NCBI GenBank assembly: GCA_963713695.1
Contig: CAVQMU010000002.1
Span: 434,001 to 498,000, forward strand
From: Rhodoblastus sp963713695
GTDB taxonomy: Bacteria; Pseudomonadota; Alphaproteobacteria; Rhizobiales; Beijerinckiaceae
DNA: 64,000 nucleotides
Direction of reading: 5' to 3'
Positions 1 to 13,541 of the stretch are shown one piece after another (positions within the stretch are counted from its first letter, which is position 1; every line of letters starts with the position of its first letter). The notes beneath the pieces are model-generated. The model saw nothing but the letters and a program-made list of their open reading frames with translations, had not been told where the DNA came from and did not search any database. Position numbers and translations under genes: made by a program.

Positions 1-6
1 AGCTCC

Positions 7-588
7 TCAAATCGGCGCCACAGCTTTTTGTTGCGCCATCACGAGATCATGGGCCTCGGTGGCGGCGGCGACATTGGCCGCGCCGATGCGGCCGGGAAAA
101 GCCCGTTCGATCGCCTGCCGGACGCTGTCCAGGTGAACGATTCCGGCCAGCGCGGCGAAGGCGCCGAGCAAGGCGGCGTTCGGCAGGGGACGTCCGACAT
201 GTTTCAGCGCCAGTTCCGTGGCCGGGACGATGACGGCATGGCCGCGCGGAAGGCTGTTCGCCGTCTGCGCTATGTGCAGTTCCTCGAAACTCTTGTTGGA
301 GTTGACGAGCAGAAAGCCATCCTTGCGCAATCCGGAGAAGACGTCGATGACCTTGAACAAAGTCGGATCTTGCACGATCAGGCAGTCCGGCTCCTGGATC
401 GGTTCGCGCAGGCGGATTTCCTTTTCGGCGATGCGGCAGAACGCGACGACGGGGGCGCCCGTGCGCTCCGATCCGAAACTGGGAAAGGCCTGGGCGTGAC
501 GCCCCTCGTTGAAGGCGGCGATCGACAGCATTTCAGCGCCGGTGACGACGCCCTGGCCCCCGCGGCCGTGGATGCGAATCTGGAACAT
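7..588 (-). CDS. porG: 2-oxoacid:ferredoxin oxidoreductase gamma subunit (PorG-like)
   Basis: A complete 193-aa protein beginning with the glycine-rich segment GRGGQGVVTGAEML near residues 8-21, typical of the gamma domain of pyruvate/2-oxoacid:ferredoxin oxidoreductases. In the family this subunit helps bind CoA and works with delta (ferredoxin-like), alpha and beta (TPP-binding) subunits to decarboxylate a 2-oxoacid and reduce ferredoxin in the cytoplasm. The partner genes should lie just beyond the left edge, downstream on the same strand, so the substrate cannot be decided here. A role as electron donor to nitrogenase is possible given the neighbourhood but is only inference; no clear sigma-54 promoter is seen upstream. 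Confidence 0.85.
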   Translation of the reverse strand: MFQIRIHGRGGQGVVTGAEMLSIAAFNEGRHAQAFPSFGSERTGAPVVAFCRIAEKEIRLREPIQEPDCLIVQDPTLFKVIDVFSGLRKDGFLLVNSNKSFEELHIAQTANSLPRGHAVIVPATELALKHVGRPLPNAALLGAFAALAGIVHLDSVRQAIERAFPGRIGAANVAAATEAHDLVMAQQKAVAPI

Positions 589-842
589 TCAGCCTCGTTC
601 CGAAGCATGTGGCGCGGGAGGAGTTGCGCCGCGATTCAGCCGGTTTATTTGTTTTTTGACCCAGCCTCGGCGAAGAGTAGCAAGTTGCCGGACCCCGTCA
701 AGCCGCGACTGGCGCGCGAGGGCTGCGCAATTGGTCGTGGCCGGGAGCGCGACCAGCGAACATTCGTTCGCCGAACGCGCCCAGCTTTTTGTTGTGGCGC
801 ATAAACTTGTCAGAAAACCGACCGGCGCCCCGGCAATATGCG

Positions 843-2000
843 TCAGGGCTGGACGGTATCGCCCTCGGCCAGCGAATCCGGCGGATTGACGATGATCCGG
901 TCGTTGGTGTCGACTCCCTTGGAGACTTCGAGCGTCGCTCCGAGGTCGTTGGCGATGGCGACGGGCTGCAGATGGACGCGGTTTTCGCTGTCGAGCACCG
1001 CGACGTTGGGCCCTTCGGCGCGGAACAGCAGGCTGTTTGCGGGTATCGCCAGCGGCGCCTTGGGGCGTAGCGGCAGCGACACCTGCACATAGGCGCCGGG
1101 CGTCAGCTTGCCCTCGGGATTGGCGAGCGTAAGCTCCACCTTCTGGGAGCGCGTCGTCACGTCGATGGCGCCGGCGATGCGCGCCACCTGGCCCGGAAAG
1201 GCCTGGCCCGGCAATTCGCTCTGCGTGACGATCACCTTGTCGCCGACCGCGACGCTTTGAGAATAAGCCTGCGGCAGGTCGATGAAGACGCGAAGCGGAT
1301 CGGTCTTGGCCATGGTGAACAGCGCAACGCCGCCGCCGCCGGCGTTGATCAGGTTGCCCAGATCGACATTGCGCTGGGTGATGACGCCGTCGAACGGCGC
1401 CAGAACGTGCTTGAAGGCCGTCATTTCCAGCAATTGCTGGACATTGGCTTCGGCGGCGTTCTGCAGGGCGACGGACGTGTCATAGGCGTTCTGGTGCGTG
1501 TCGAGATCCTGCCGGGCGACCGAATCCTGGGCGAAAAGCTTTTTCCAGCGCTCCAGCGCAACTTTCGCCAGCACGACATTGGCCTTGGCGTTTTCCAGCT
1601 GCGCCTTGTTTTGCGCCAATTGCTGGTCGAGTTCGGGCGTGTCGAGTTCGGCGAGCGTCTGTCCCTTGGTCACGCGCGAGCCAATATCGACCAGGAAGGT
1701 TCGGATATAGCCGCTGTCGCGCGCGTATATGGTTGTTTCGTTGTCGCCGCGCAGGGTGGCCGGTAGGGTCAGGGCGCCCGAACTTTTTGTCGGCGTCGGC
1801 GTGGTGGTTTTCACGAAGATCTTCTGGCTCTCCGCCGAACGCGCTTCCAGTTCGGCCCGCGCGGAGCCGCGCGTCAGGATCACCTTCACGGCGCCGAGCG
1901 CCAGGATGACGCAAAACAGCAGCGCGCCGCGCTGAGCGGCGCGCCAGATGGCGCCGCGCCTGGGCAAGTGCATGTGGCCGTCGTCGCTGTGCAACGCCAT
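843..2000 (-). CDS. RND efflux periplasmic adaptor (membrane fusion) protein
   Basis: About 385 aa with a hydrophobic N-terminal anchor (around residues 20-35), a lipoyl/barrel-sandwich half near TIYARDSGYIRTFLVDIGS, an alpha-helical hairpin rich in Ala/Gln/Lys, the second lipoyl half (LAPFDGVITQRNVDLG) and a beta-barrel C-terminus (LTPGAYVQVSLPL). This is the HlyD/AcrA-type adaptor that links an inner-membrane RND pump to an outer-membrane channel. It follows the RND permease directly. A GTG at 2024 overlaps the permease stop (GTGA) and is an alternative start; the ATG at 2000 is used here. Substrate is unknown. Confidence 0.85.
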   Translation of the reverse strand: MALHSDDGHMHLPRRGAIWRAAQRGALLFCVILALGAVKVILTRGSARAELEARSAESQKIFVKTTTPTPTKSSGALTLPATLRGDNETTIYARDSGYIRTFLVDIGSRVTKGQTLAELDTPELDQQLAQNKAQLENAKANVVLAKVALERWKKLFAQDSVARQDLDTHQNAYDTSVALQNAAEANVQQLLEMTAFKHVLAPFDGVITQRNVDLGNLINAGGGGVALFTMAKTDPLRVFIDLPQAYSQSVAVGDKVIVTQSELPGQAFPGQVARIAGAIDVTTRSQKVELTLANPEGKLTPGAYVQVSLPLRPKAPLAIPANSLLFRAEGPNVAVLDSENRVHLQPVAIANDLGATLEVSKGVDTNDRIIVNPPDSLAEGDTVQP

Positions 2001-2020
2001 GTTTTCGTGAGATTTTTTCG

Positions 2021-5000
2021 TCACGGCGCGGGGGTCCTGCGGCGGAAGGAATGGGCGCCGGCGAAGACCAGCGGCACGAAGAGCAGAGTGGAGAAGGTGG
2101 CGAAAATCAATCCGCCGATCACGGCGCGGCCGAGCGGCGCATTCTGCTCGGCGCCTTCGCCAAGCCCGAGCGCCATGGGGATCATGCCGACGATCATGGC
2201 GAAAGCGGTCATCAGAACAGGACGGATGCGGGTGGCGCCGGCTTCGAGCGCCGCTGCAAGCGGCTGTTCGCCGCGGGCGAGGAGCTCGCGAGCGAAGGAA
2301 ACCAGCAGCACGGAATTGGCGGTGGCGACGCCGGTGGTCATGATCGCCCCCGTCAGGGCGGGCACGGAGAGCGGCGTTCCCGTCAGGAACAACATCCAGA
2401 CGATGCCGGCGAGCGCCGCTGGAAGCGCGCTGATGATGATCAAGGGATCGAGCAGGGACTGGAAATTGACGACGATCAGCAGATAGACCAGCACGATGGC
2501 GACGAGCACGCCGACGTCCGAGGCCGAGATACGAGCTTTTCATCGTCGGCGCCTGGCCGCGCAGCGCGATGTCATAGCCGCGCGGCAGCTTTTCGCGCGC
2601 CGCGGCGACGATCTTGTCCACTTCGGCGGAGACCGCGCCGAGGTCGCGGCCCTCGACGCTGACATAGACGTCGATCGCCGGGCGAAGGTTGTAGTGCGAC
2701 ATGATCGCCGCCTGCGACTCGGGCCGCACGCTGGTCAGGTTGCCGAGCAATTGCGGCGCGCCGACGCCCGAGGCGATCGGGGTGCGCAGCAGGTCGTCGA
2801 TCGTGTTCATGCGATATTGCGGCGTCTGCGCGGAAATAGTGTAGGAAATAAAATTCAGCGGGCTGAGCCAGAAGGCCGGCGAGGTCTGGCTGCTGCCCGA
2901 CAGCGAGATCAGCACATCCTGCGCCAGCGTGCTTGCGGTGAGACTGACCTGCTGCAGCCGGGTGCGGTCCATGTCGAGCTGCAAGGTCGGCAAATCAAGC
3001 CTTTGCAGGATATGGACGTCCACGGCGCCAGGGATTTTCTTGATCTCCTGCGCCAGTTGCGCAGCGCGCGAAAAGCTCTCGCGCATGTTGACGCCGAGAA
3101 TCTGGACATCCACGGCGGCGGGCTGACCGAAATTGAGAATCTGGGTGATGATGTCGGCGGGCTGGAAGAAGAATTCCACGCCGGGAAATTTCTCCGGCAG
3201 TTTTTTGCGCAGCGCGTCGATATAGGCTTTCGACGCGCGATGCTTCTCCTTCAACGCGATCATGATTTCTGCGTCCAGCGTGCCGATCGTGCCGGCATTG
3301 CTGTAAGAGAGATTGATGCCGGAATAGGGCAGGCCGAGATTGTCGAGAATGGTCTCGAGCTCGTCCGGCGGAATCTCGCTGCGGATGAATGTGTCCACCT
3401 CGTCGGCGAGCCGCGCCGTCTCCTCGATGCGGGTGCCGGTGGGCGCGCGCATATGCAGGCGGATGCTCGGGGAATCGACGCTCGGAAAGAAATCCTGGCC
3501 CAGCGTGAAGACCAAGCCGAGCGAGGCGATGCAGAACAGAAAGAACAGGGCGCCGACGGGGCGGCGGCGCGGCAGCAGCATGCTGAGCAGGACCACATAG
3601 GCCCCGCGCATTTTCTCGAACAGCGCTTCGAATTTCTGCTGGGCGCGGGCGAAAAAATTCCTGCGGCCATCAACGGCTATGGGCGCGCGCAGCAGCAGCA
3701 GGGCGAGAGTCGGCACCAGCGTGCGCGACAGGACGTAAGAGGCGAGCATCGCGAAAACAACCGCCTCGGCCAGCGGCACGAACAGGAATTTCGACACGCC
3801 CGTCAGGAAGAACATCGGCGTGAAGACGATGCAGATGCACAGCGTCGAGACGAGCGCCGGAAGCGCGATTTCGCCGGCGCCCTCGTAGATGAACTCGTAG
3901 AGGTCGGTTCCCAGATGCAGATGCCGCTCGATATTTTCGATGGTTACGGTGGCGTCGTCGACGAGGATGCCGACCGCCAGCGCCAGGCCGCCGAGCGTCA
4001 TGATATTGATCGTCTGCCCCAGGAAATCGAGAATCAGCAGCGAGGTCAGGATCGACAGGGGTATGGACACCGCGATGATGAGCGTCGCCCGCCAGTTGCC
4101 CAGAAACAGCAGGATCAGCGCCGCGGTGAGCCCCGCGGCGATCAGCGCTTCGCGAAACACGCCGGAAATGGCGGCGCGAACGAAGACCGACTGGTCGAAC
4201 AGCGCGCGCACCGTGATGCCCTGCGGCAATTGTCTTTCGGCCTTGGGCAGGGTCGCCTTGAGATCCTCGACAATGCGCAGTGTCGATGCCGAACCGGTCT
4301 TCAGGATCGACATCAGCACGCCGCGCGCCCCGTCGAGCCGCACCAAATTGGTCTGCGGCGAAAAGCCGTCGCGGACATGGCCGACCTCTCGCAGGTAGGT
4401 GACCGCGCCGTTGAGCGTGCGCACCGGCAGATTATTCAGCCCCTCAATGCTTTGCGGCGAGCCGTTGAGGCCGACGGTGAATTCGGTCGGGCCCATTTTG
4501 GCGGTGCCGGAGGGGAGAATGAGATTTTCCGCATTGATCGCGTTGACAACGTCCAGAGGCGACAGTCCCTTGGAAAGCAGGGCGGTATTGTCGAGATCGA
4601 CCGATATGACGCGCTGCTTGCCACCGAAGGGGAAGGGAATGGCGACTCCGGGAATGGTGACCAGTTGCGGCCTGAGGGCGTTGAAGGCGGAGTCGAACAC
4701 CGTCTGTTCCGGCAGCGTCGTGCTTGAAAAGGCCAGCTGTGTGACAGGAATGGCCGAAGCTGAATAGGTGATGATCAGCGGCGGCGTCGTGCCTGGCGGC
4801 AGACTCCGCAACATGACCTGTTCGCTGGCCAGCGTCTGGGCGATCGCCGTGCCGATATTCGCACCCGGCTGGAAGAAGATCTTGATGACAGCGACGCCAT
4901 AATAACTTTGGGACTCAACGTGCTCGATGTCGTTGACGGTCGTGGTCAGGATGCGTTCGGCGGGGCCGGTGATGCGATTCCCCATTTCCTGCGCCGACAT

Positions 5001-5159
5001 GCCCGCATAATTCCAGATGACGCTGATCACGGGAATGTTGATGTCCGGCAGGATATCGGTCGGCATGGTCAACAGCATGTAAGGCGTGGCCAGCAGGATG
5101 GTGAAGGCCATGACCAGGAACGTATAGGGGCGCCGGAGCGCTATGCTGACAATCCACAT
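2021..5159 (-). CDS. RND efflux permease (AcrB/CusA superfamily), frameshifted in this sequence
   Basis: Inner-membrane proton-driven efflux pump of about 1,040 aa. It starts MWIVSIALRRPYTF, a typical RND start, with an alternative in-frame Met at 5195. It carries the TM4 motif LALAVGILVDDATVTIEN with the paired Asp residues of the proton relay. The reading frame breaks near 2516: after the segment MKSSYLGL the homologous sequence (VLVAIVLVYLLIVVNFQS and the last transmembrane helices) continues one frame over and stops at 2021. Because the wrong frame has no stop, the first part reads through into the adaptor, giving a spurious 1,450-aa fusion. A one-base error is the likely cause. Forms an operon with the adaptor. 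Confidence 0.85.
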
Positions 5160-5341
5160 GCGGAGGGTTTTTACCGATTGAACAGAGGCGCGCAACGCAG
5201 ATAGTCGAACCGTGTGCGGCGGCCCGTCTATAGCATCGAATTGAGTCGGGAGGCTATTTTATGCTGCGAATGGCCGCCGACAAAGCCGGTTCGGCAATTT
5301 TGCAAGAAATCGCGGGGGCTTCCTGTGGTTTTCGAGCGATA

Positions 5342-6765
5342 TTATCGCCAGATCAGGAATTTCAGCATGAATTCGTAGATGCGGCCATAGGGAGGCGCGA
5401 GCAGCGATTTCGCGTTCAACCGGCTTTGCAGGAAGACGCCCCGGCGGTGGGAAAAGGTCCGAAAGCCGTCTTCGCCGTGATAGGCGCCCATTCCCGAAGC
5501 GCCGACGCCGCCGACGGGCAGGTTCTCGGTGACGAAATGCATCAAGGTGTCATTGACGGAGACGCCACCCGAAATGGTTCTTTCCAGCATCAGGTCGCGC
5601 TTTTTGCCGTCCGCCCCGAAATAATAGAAGGCCAGCGGGCGCGGGCGGGCGTTGATGTAGGCAACGACCTCCTCGACCGCGCCATAGGTCTTGACAGGCA
5701 GGACCGGCCCGAAAATCTCCTCGTGCATCACGCCCAGATCCTCGTCGGGGTCGACGACGAGCGTCGGCGCGAATTTCCGCTTGTCCGGCGGAAGCGCCTC
5801 CCCGGCCGGATTGATCTCGATCAGGCGGGCGCCCCGCCCGCGCGCCTCCTCGACCAATGCCGTCAACCGGCCGAAATGCCTGTCGCTGACGATTGATGTG
5901 TAGTCCGGATTTTCAAGCAGCCTGGGATAAAGCGTCTTGATCCTCTGTTCGAGCAAGACGAGGAAGGCTTCGCATTTGGCCCTGGGCACGAAAACATAAT
6001 CCGGGGCGACGCAGGTCTGGCCGGCGTTGAACAATTTGCCGCTGGCCACGCCGGCGGCGGCCTGGGCAAGATCCGCGTCCTCTGCGATGAGGCAGGGCGA
6101 TTTGCCGCCCAGCTCCAGCGTGACCGGCGTCAGATTTGCGGCGGCGGCCTGCATGACGCGCCTCCCGACCGCCGTCGACCCGGTGAAGAGCAGGTGATCA
6201 AAGGGCAGGCCCGCGAACGCGGCGCCGACGTCGGCGCCGCCCGAATGACGGCAACCTGCTCGCGCGGGAACAGCTTTCCAAGCATTTCCGCCAGCAGGGC
6301 AGAGGTTTGCGGCGTCAGCTCGGAGGGCTTGAGCATGATCTGATTGCCGGCGGCAAGCGCTGCGATGATCGGCATGAGCGCGAGTTGGACCGGATAGTTC
6401 CATGGGCTGATGACGCCGACGACCCCAAGCGGCTGGGAGAGAATGCGGGCGCGGGCGGGCAGCAGGTCGACCCCGACCGACACTTTCCTGGGCCGCATCC
6501 AGGAGGCGAGATGGGCGATCGCATGGCGCGACGAGGCGACGACAGGCCATATTTCGGCCAGAAGCGTCTCCTGCCGGGCGCGGCAGCCGAAATCCGCCGA
6601 AATGGCCTCGGCGAAATTTTCCGCCTCCCCGCGCACGGCGTCGCGCAACTTGGCAAGATCCCGCCGTCGTTCGCCGAGCGACGGCGGCCCGGCGTCCAGA
6701 AAGGCGCGGCGTTGCATTTCGAGAATTTGGGCGGCGTCGCTCGCGCCGAATTCCTGCACGTTCAC
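5342..6765 (-). CDS. Aldehyde dehydrogenase, coniferyl-aldehyde type, frameshifted
   Basis: NAD(P)-dependent aldehyde dehydrogenase of about 474 aa. The GTG start at 6765 has a GGGAGG ribosome site about 7 nt upstream. Visible family motifs are SPWNYPVQLALMP (cofactor region), LELGGKSP with the general-base Glu, and FNAGQTCVAPDYV with the catalytic Cys. The C-terminal end (GRIYEFMLKFLIWR) resembles coniferyl-aldehyde dehydrogenases. The frame is lost near 6241, where a G run appears one base short: ATTCGGGCGG would read correctly as R-G-G-A-D-V-G with one more G. It is monocistronic and divergent from the calpain-like gene. Confidence 0.85.
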
Positions 6766-7048
6766 GGGTCGTCCTCCCGGACCGGCCCTTGGCTCTGGGC
6801 CTTGGCTCTGCGCCGGCCGGCGGCGCTTTACGGCACGCAAGATTAAGCGCGTCCCGGCAGGCGACCAAGCGAAATGTCGCGACATGACGCGGGTAATGCG
6901 GATTTTAACCTGCCGTTGAGCCTGCCTGGGAAAAGGCGAAATAGCTGCAATTTTAAGCATCGAATTAAACGGGGGCATACAACCCCGGATGCAACCTGTC
7001 GCCATCCATTCCGCGTCCGTTCCGAGACGCGCCATCAAAGAGGCGGCA

Positions 7049-9476
7049 ATGTCGATCGACTTGAGCAAAAAATCCTTGAAGGGCGATCAGGCCTCCGACG
7101 CGATTCTACAGCCGGCAACGCCAGATCCCTTCCTGATCGGCGCATTCGATCAGGCCGCCGCCCTTGCGAATGTCGCTTTCTCTGCCGTTCTCTCGGGGGC
7201 GGGCGCGAGCGGCTCGGCCGTAGCGACGACCCCGCTCACGACCTCCGCAGTCTCTGGATCGATGTCCGCTCCCTCATGGGTTTCCGAGCTCGGCACGGCC
7301 TCGATCGCCGCCGACATGGCCGCCGCCGACGTCAATGGCGTCGTCAGCGAAGCCGGCCTGACCAAGCTGCTCACCGACCTCGACGCGACGCTCTCGTCCA
7401 CGTCCAAGCTGACGAGCCAGGAATTCGCCGATCTCAAGACGATCGCCGCCAATCTCAACGTGGGCATGTCGACGTCCGGCCTATCTGACCTATGTGTTCA
7501 ACGCACTGGTCAATGGCAACGCCGCCAACGCGACCTGGACCGGCGGCGCGGCTTCGTCCGTCGCCCTCGGCAATCTCGCCGCTGGCGCGACCGCGACCCA
7601 GCTTTCGGAACTGACGGGGAAATGGTTCCTGGGAACGGACCTGCCGAGTTCGCAAGTGACGATCAATGGCGGCTCCTCCTACTTCTCGGTCAGCTATTCC
7701 ACTATGAGCAATGTCCCGTTCGGCTCCGCCGGGCCGAGCATGACCGACGTCAACCAGGGCTATCTCGGCGACTGCTATTTCCTGTCGAGCTGCGCCGAAG
7801 TCGCGAGCCAGAACGCCTCCGACATCACGTCGATGTTCACCAATAATGGCAATGGAACTTATGGAGTGCGCCTCTTCGTCAATGGCGTCGCCGAATATGT
7901 GACGGTCAACGCCTCCCTCGCCGACGGCGGGTCGGAATTCAATCGCGCCACGAACATCTGGGCGAGCCTCGCCGAAAAGGCTTTCGCGCAATTGCAGGCC
8001 GGAGGCGTCGATACCGGCAATACGTACAATTATGGCAACTCTTACAGCACCATCGGCAACGGCGGAATGCCCGCCAATGCGCTCGAAGCGCTGACTGGCG
8101 CCACGAAGATTACCGATTTCGGCGCGAATGGCGGGACATGGTATTCATCGGTGCAGAACAGTTCTTTGACCTATTCGAACTACACTTTTGGCCTGTCGAC
8201 GTCCAACGTGTTGCAAACCGTCATCTCCGATCTTTCCGCGCACGACGATGCGGTCCTTTGCTCCAGCACCAACGCCAAGGATTCGTCGGGCAAGACGACG
8301 CTCGTCGCCGATCACGCCATGTCGATCTATGGCTATGACAGCTCCACCGGAAATCTCGAAATTCGCAACCCCTGGGGTACGGAAGGCGGCCAGAGTTGGG
8401 ACACGACTTTCGAGGTGAGCCTTTCGACGCTGCTCTCGGACAACGATTACATCTCCGTCGACAACGCTGGCGCCGCGACAAATGTTTCGGCCCCCACGCT
8501 GACCAGCCAGACCGCCAGCCAGACCTGGAAACTCGGGTCGTCGGTCAACTTCGCGCTGCCCTCGAAGACGTTCACCGATCCGCAAGGCGAGACCCTGACC
8601 TATTCGGCCAAGCTTTCGACCGGCGCAGCCCTTCCTTCATGGCTCAGCTTGAACGCCACGACGGGCGTCTTCACGGGAACCGTCGCCAATACGACGACCG
8701 GCTTGAGCATTGTCGTCACCGCAACCGATACCAGCGGATTGTCGGCGTCCGAGACCTTCGCCGTGACTACGCCGGCCTCCGCCCCCTTGGCGGCGACGAC
8801 CGCTACGCAGACGTTCACCGATGGCAAAAGCGGCTCGTTCACACTCGCCGCCAGCACTTTCTCCGACCCGCAGGGCGAGACGCTGAAGCTGACCGCCAAG
8901 CAGCAAAACGGCTCGGCGCTGCCGTCATGGCTGAGCTTCAATGCGACGACGCGGACTTTCACCGGGACGCCGCCAGCCGGCGCCAGCGCCATAGAGCTCG
9001 CGGTCACCGCGACCAATACCAGCGGCCTGTCGGCCAGTGACGATTTCTCTCTCTCCGACATCGCGCCCGCCGCGCCGACCGTGAAAGTGCAGACCGCCAA
9101 CCAGAGCCTGGCTGAAGGCAAGGCTTTCAGCTTCGCGCTGGCGGCCAATACCTTCGTCGATCCGAATGGCGAGGCGATGACCTATGCCGCGACCCAGCCG
9201 AGCAGTTCAGCTCTGCCGAGCTGGCTGAAATTCAACGCCGCCACCGAAACCTTTTCCGGCACGGCCCCGGCGACGGCGTCGACCCTCACCCTCTGCGTCA
9301 AGGCGACCGATGCCGGCGGCTCCTCGGCGAGCGAACTGTTTTCGGTCGCGATCGCGGCTGCCGCCGCGAAATTGACCAGTGCGGCCGCCTCGATCGTCTC
9401 GACCGGCGCGGTCACGTCGAGCCTGACCCAACTTGCTTCGATGGCAGCGCCGACCCTGGCCAGCCCCGCGCATTGA
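7049..9476 (+). CDS. Calpain-like cysteine protease with Ig/cadherin-like repeats, frameshifted
   Basis: About 808 aa once one frameshift near 7483 is corrected. The catalytic triad of the calpain (peptidase C2) family is readable: GYLGDCYFLSSC (Cys, about residue 242), DHAMSIYGYD (His) and IRNPWGTEGG (Asn). The catalytic domain is followed by three tandem repeats of about 95 aa resembling putative Ig/cadherin-like domains (each with D-P-x-G-E and S-W-L motifs). There is no Sec signal peptide. The start MSIDLSKKSL has an AGAGGCGG site upstream. The next two genes form a type I secretion ABC/MFP pair, so export by that route is likely, though no RTX repeats are present. Confidence 0.75.
8488..9360 (+). 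repeat. Three tandem protein-level repeats (Ig/cadherin-like) in the calpain-like gene
   Basis: Three consecutive units of roughly 290 bp begin near 8488, 8782 and 9070. Each encodes a segment of the form (A/S)-x-T-F-x-D-P-x-G-E-x-(L/M), followed by LPSWL and T-x-T-F-x-G-T. They look like stalk or binding modules placed after the protease domain. The repeats are diverged at the DNA level but clear at the protein level. Confidence 0.65.
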
Positions 9477-9506
9477 CGTGCGGAACCGCCACCGAAGAAA
9501 AAGCCG

Positions 9507-9533
9507 CCGCGCCCGAAGCAACAGCGGGCGCGG
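9507..9533 (+). terminator. Stem-loop after the calpain-like gene
   Basis: Perfect 9-bp inverted repeat CCGCGCCCG / CGGGCGCGG with a 9-nt loop, about 30 bp after the stop codon and followed by TTAACTTT. It is a plausible terminator, though the T-tract is weak. Confidence 0.5.
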
Positions 9534-9591
9534 TTAACTTTGCCCTAAAGCTATTGCCCTAGACTTCGCGCTGGTTGCGAGGTTTGTTCTG

Positions 9592-11713
<2,122 letters not shown>

Positions 11714-11716
11714 GCC

Positions 11717-13120
11717 ATGTCGATGCTGTCCCCCCGCCTTGCCTTTTCAGCGGAAGAACGCGCCTTTCTTCCCGCCGCGCTCGAAATCCTGGAGACGCCG
11801 CCAAACCCCCTCGGCCGCACGCTCGCCCTTTCGCTGTGCGTTGCGGCGCTCGCGGGAATCGGCTGGGCCTGTTTCGGCAAAGTCGACATTGTCGCGGTGG
11901 CCTCCGGAAAATTTGTCTCGCACGGCCGCACCCAGGTGGTGCAGCCCTTCGAGACGGCGAGCATCGCCGCGATTCTGGTCCATCCGGGCCAGAGCGTGCG
12001 AATCGGCGACGCACTGATCGAACTCGACAAGACCGCGGCTCAGGCCGAGATTTTGCGCGCGCGCAGCGATGGCGCAATTGCGCGGCTGGACGTCCTGCGC
12101 CTGCAGGCTTTTCTCGACGGCGCGGCGACCGCGCCTTTCGATGAGGCGATTGACGCCAGCGATCTGGAGCGCCGGCGCGCCCAGTCCCAGCTGACCGCCC
12201 AGATCGCGGAGCGCGCCGGCAAGATCGCAAGCCTCCAGCAGGAAGCCGCGCAGCGTCGCGCCGAGCGGCAGAGCCTGCAGCAGACGGCCGACAAGATCGA
12301 GAAGACCATCCCCATGGTCTCCGAGCGCTCGGACATTCGCACCAGGGCGGCGGCCATGGGCAATGTTTCTGTTCTGGCGAAGCTCGAAAGCCAGCAATTG
12401 CTCGTCGAGACGCGTTCGGAATTCGAGATCACCCGCACGAAGATCGCCGCGCTCGACGCGGGCATAGCCAGCCTCGAACAGAAGATCGCGGGCGCGGAAG
12501 CCGAGATGAACGCCAACGCCATGGGAGAGTTCTTTCGCGCGAGAGATCGCGTCTCGGCGGCGCGCGAAGCGCTGGAAAAGGCGCAGAGGCGGATCGACCT
12601 GCAGACATTGCGCGCGCCGATCGACGGCACGGTGCAGCAGATGCATGTCGCAACGCTCGGCAGCGTCGTGACGCCCGCGCAGCAATTGCTGTCGATCGCG
12701 CCTGATGACGATCAGGTCGAGGTCGAGGCGATGCTGGACAACCGGGACATCGGCTTCGTCACCAAGGGGCAGGGCGTCGAGATCAAGGTCGACGCCTATC
12801 CCTTCACCCGCTACGGGCTTTTGCGCGGCGTCGTGAATTCCGTGGATCGCGACGCCGAGGCTGCGCCGACGGGTTCAAACGCCGTGCAGGGCAGCGAGCG
12901 CGCCGCCGACCGCACCGACAATGTCGAGGCGAGCGAGCGTCTGCGCTATACGGTGCACGTCGCCCTGCAGCCCGGCGCGCTCGATGTGGACGGCCGTCCC
13001 GCGCAATTGCTGCCGGGCATGTCGGTCAAGGCGGAAATCATCACGGGCAAGCGGCGCATCATCGATTTCATGCTCGCGCCGCTGCGCGAGCATATGCACG
13101 ACGGTCTGCGGGAACGGTGA
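11717..13120 (+). CDS. Type I secretion membrane fusion protein (HlyD family)
   Basis: 467 aa with one N-terminal transmembrane helix (about residues 34-54), a lipoyl/beta-barrel segment (VVQPFETASIAAILVHPGQS), a long coiled-coil hairpin (about 150-300, rich in Ala/Gln/Glu/Lys) and the HlyD signature region LRAPIDGTVQQMHVATLGSV. In type I secretion this protein joins the ABC transporter to the outer-membrane channel. The start ATG lies 3 bp after the ABC transporter stop, so the two are co-transcribed. Confidence 0.88.
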   Translation: MSMLSPRLAFSAEERAFLPAALEILETPPNPLGRTLALSLCVAALAGIGWACFGKVDIVAVASGKFVSHGRTQVVQPFETASIAAILVHPGQSVRIGDALIELDKTAAQAEILRARSDGAIARLDVLRLQAFLDGAATAPFDEAIDASDLERRRAQSQLTAQIAERAGKIASLQQEAAQRRAERQSLQQTADKIEKTIPMVSERSDIRTRAAAMGNVSVLAKLESQQLLVETRSEFEITRTKIAALDAGIASLEQKIAGAEAEMNANAMGEFFRARDRVSAAREALEKAQRRIDLQTLRAPIDGTVQQMHVATLGSVVTPAQQLLSIAPDDDQVEVEAMLDNRDIGFVTKGQGVEIKVDAYPFTRYGLLRGVVNSVDRDAEAAPTGSNAVQGSERAADRTDNVEASERLRYTVHVALQPGALDVDGRPAQLLPGMSVKAEIITGKRRIIDFMLAPLREHMHDGLRER

Positions 13121-13127
13121 CGGGCAC

Positions 13128-13511
13128 TTAATTGCAATCGGAAACGATGATCTTGCAGGCGTCCTGCGCGCATCCGGCGATGGCGTTGGCCTCGGCGATC
13201 TTTTTCGTATCGGCGAAGCCCGTCCCGCCATGCGCCTCCGCAGCGGCATAGGCGCCGCACTTCTGATAATTCACAGCGGTCTTGCAGGCTTTTCCGCCCG
13301 ACTCGGCGCAGAATTTCTGCGCGTTGCCGATCGCCTCATCCTTGCTGTCGCCACCGCCGATCCCGTAGGCGGGATTGGCCATGCTATGGCCCTCGCCGGG
13401 AAAATCGACGGAGATGGAGCCCCAGGTTTCAGCCCGCGCCGAGACGGCGCCGAGGCTGAGGGCTGCGAGGACAAGGCTGGCGCGAAGGAGCGGCTTGCGA
13501 AAATTAGGCAT
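13128..13511 (-). CDS. Secreted DUF4189-family protein
   Basis: 127 aa with a Sec signal peptide (positively charged start, hydrophobic stretch LRASLVLAALSLGAV, cleavage near SARA-ET). The mature part carries the GGGDSKDEAIGNAQKFC pattern and several Cys residues (six in total) typical of the small periplasmic DUF4189 family. Its function is unknown. It converges on the HlyD gene, with 7 bp between the stops. Confidence 0.7.
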   Translation of the reverse strand: MPNFRKPLLRASLVLAALSLGAVSARAETWGSISVDFPGEGHSMANPAYGIGGGDSKDEAIGNAQKFCAESGGKACKTAVNYQKCGAYAAAEAHGGTGFADTKKIAEANAIAGCAQDACKIIVSDCN

Positions 13512-13541
13512 GATGAGGGTTCCTGTGATGGAGCGGGTTGA

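Noticed and set aside
2496..4727. 743-aa open frame opposite the RND permease
   Set aside because: Antisense shadow in GC-rich DNA; Arg/Gln/Asp/His-rich with no domain pattern.
843..5195. A single 1,450-aa protein joining RND permease and adaptor
   Set aside because: The middle 170 residues are Arg/His-rich nonsense, while the adjacent frame encodes the expected transmembrane helices; this is a frameshift read-through, not a fusion.
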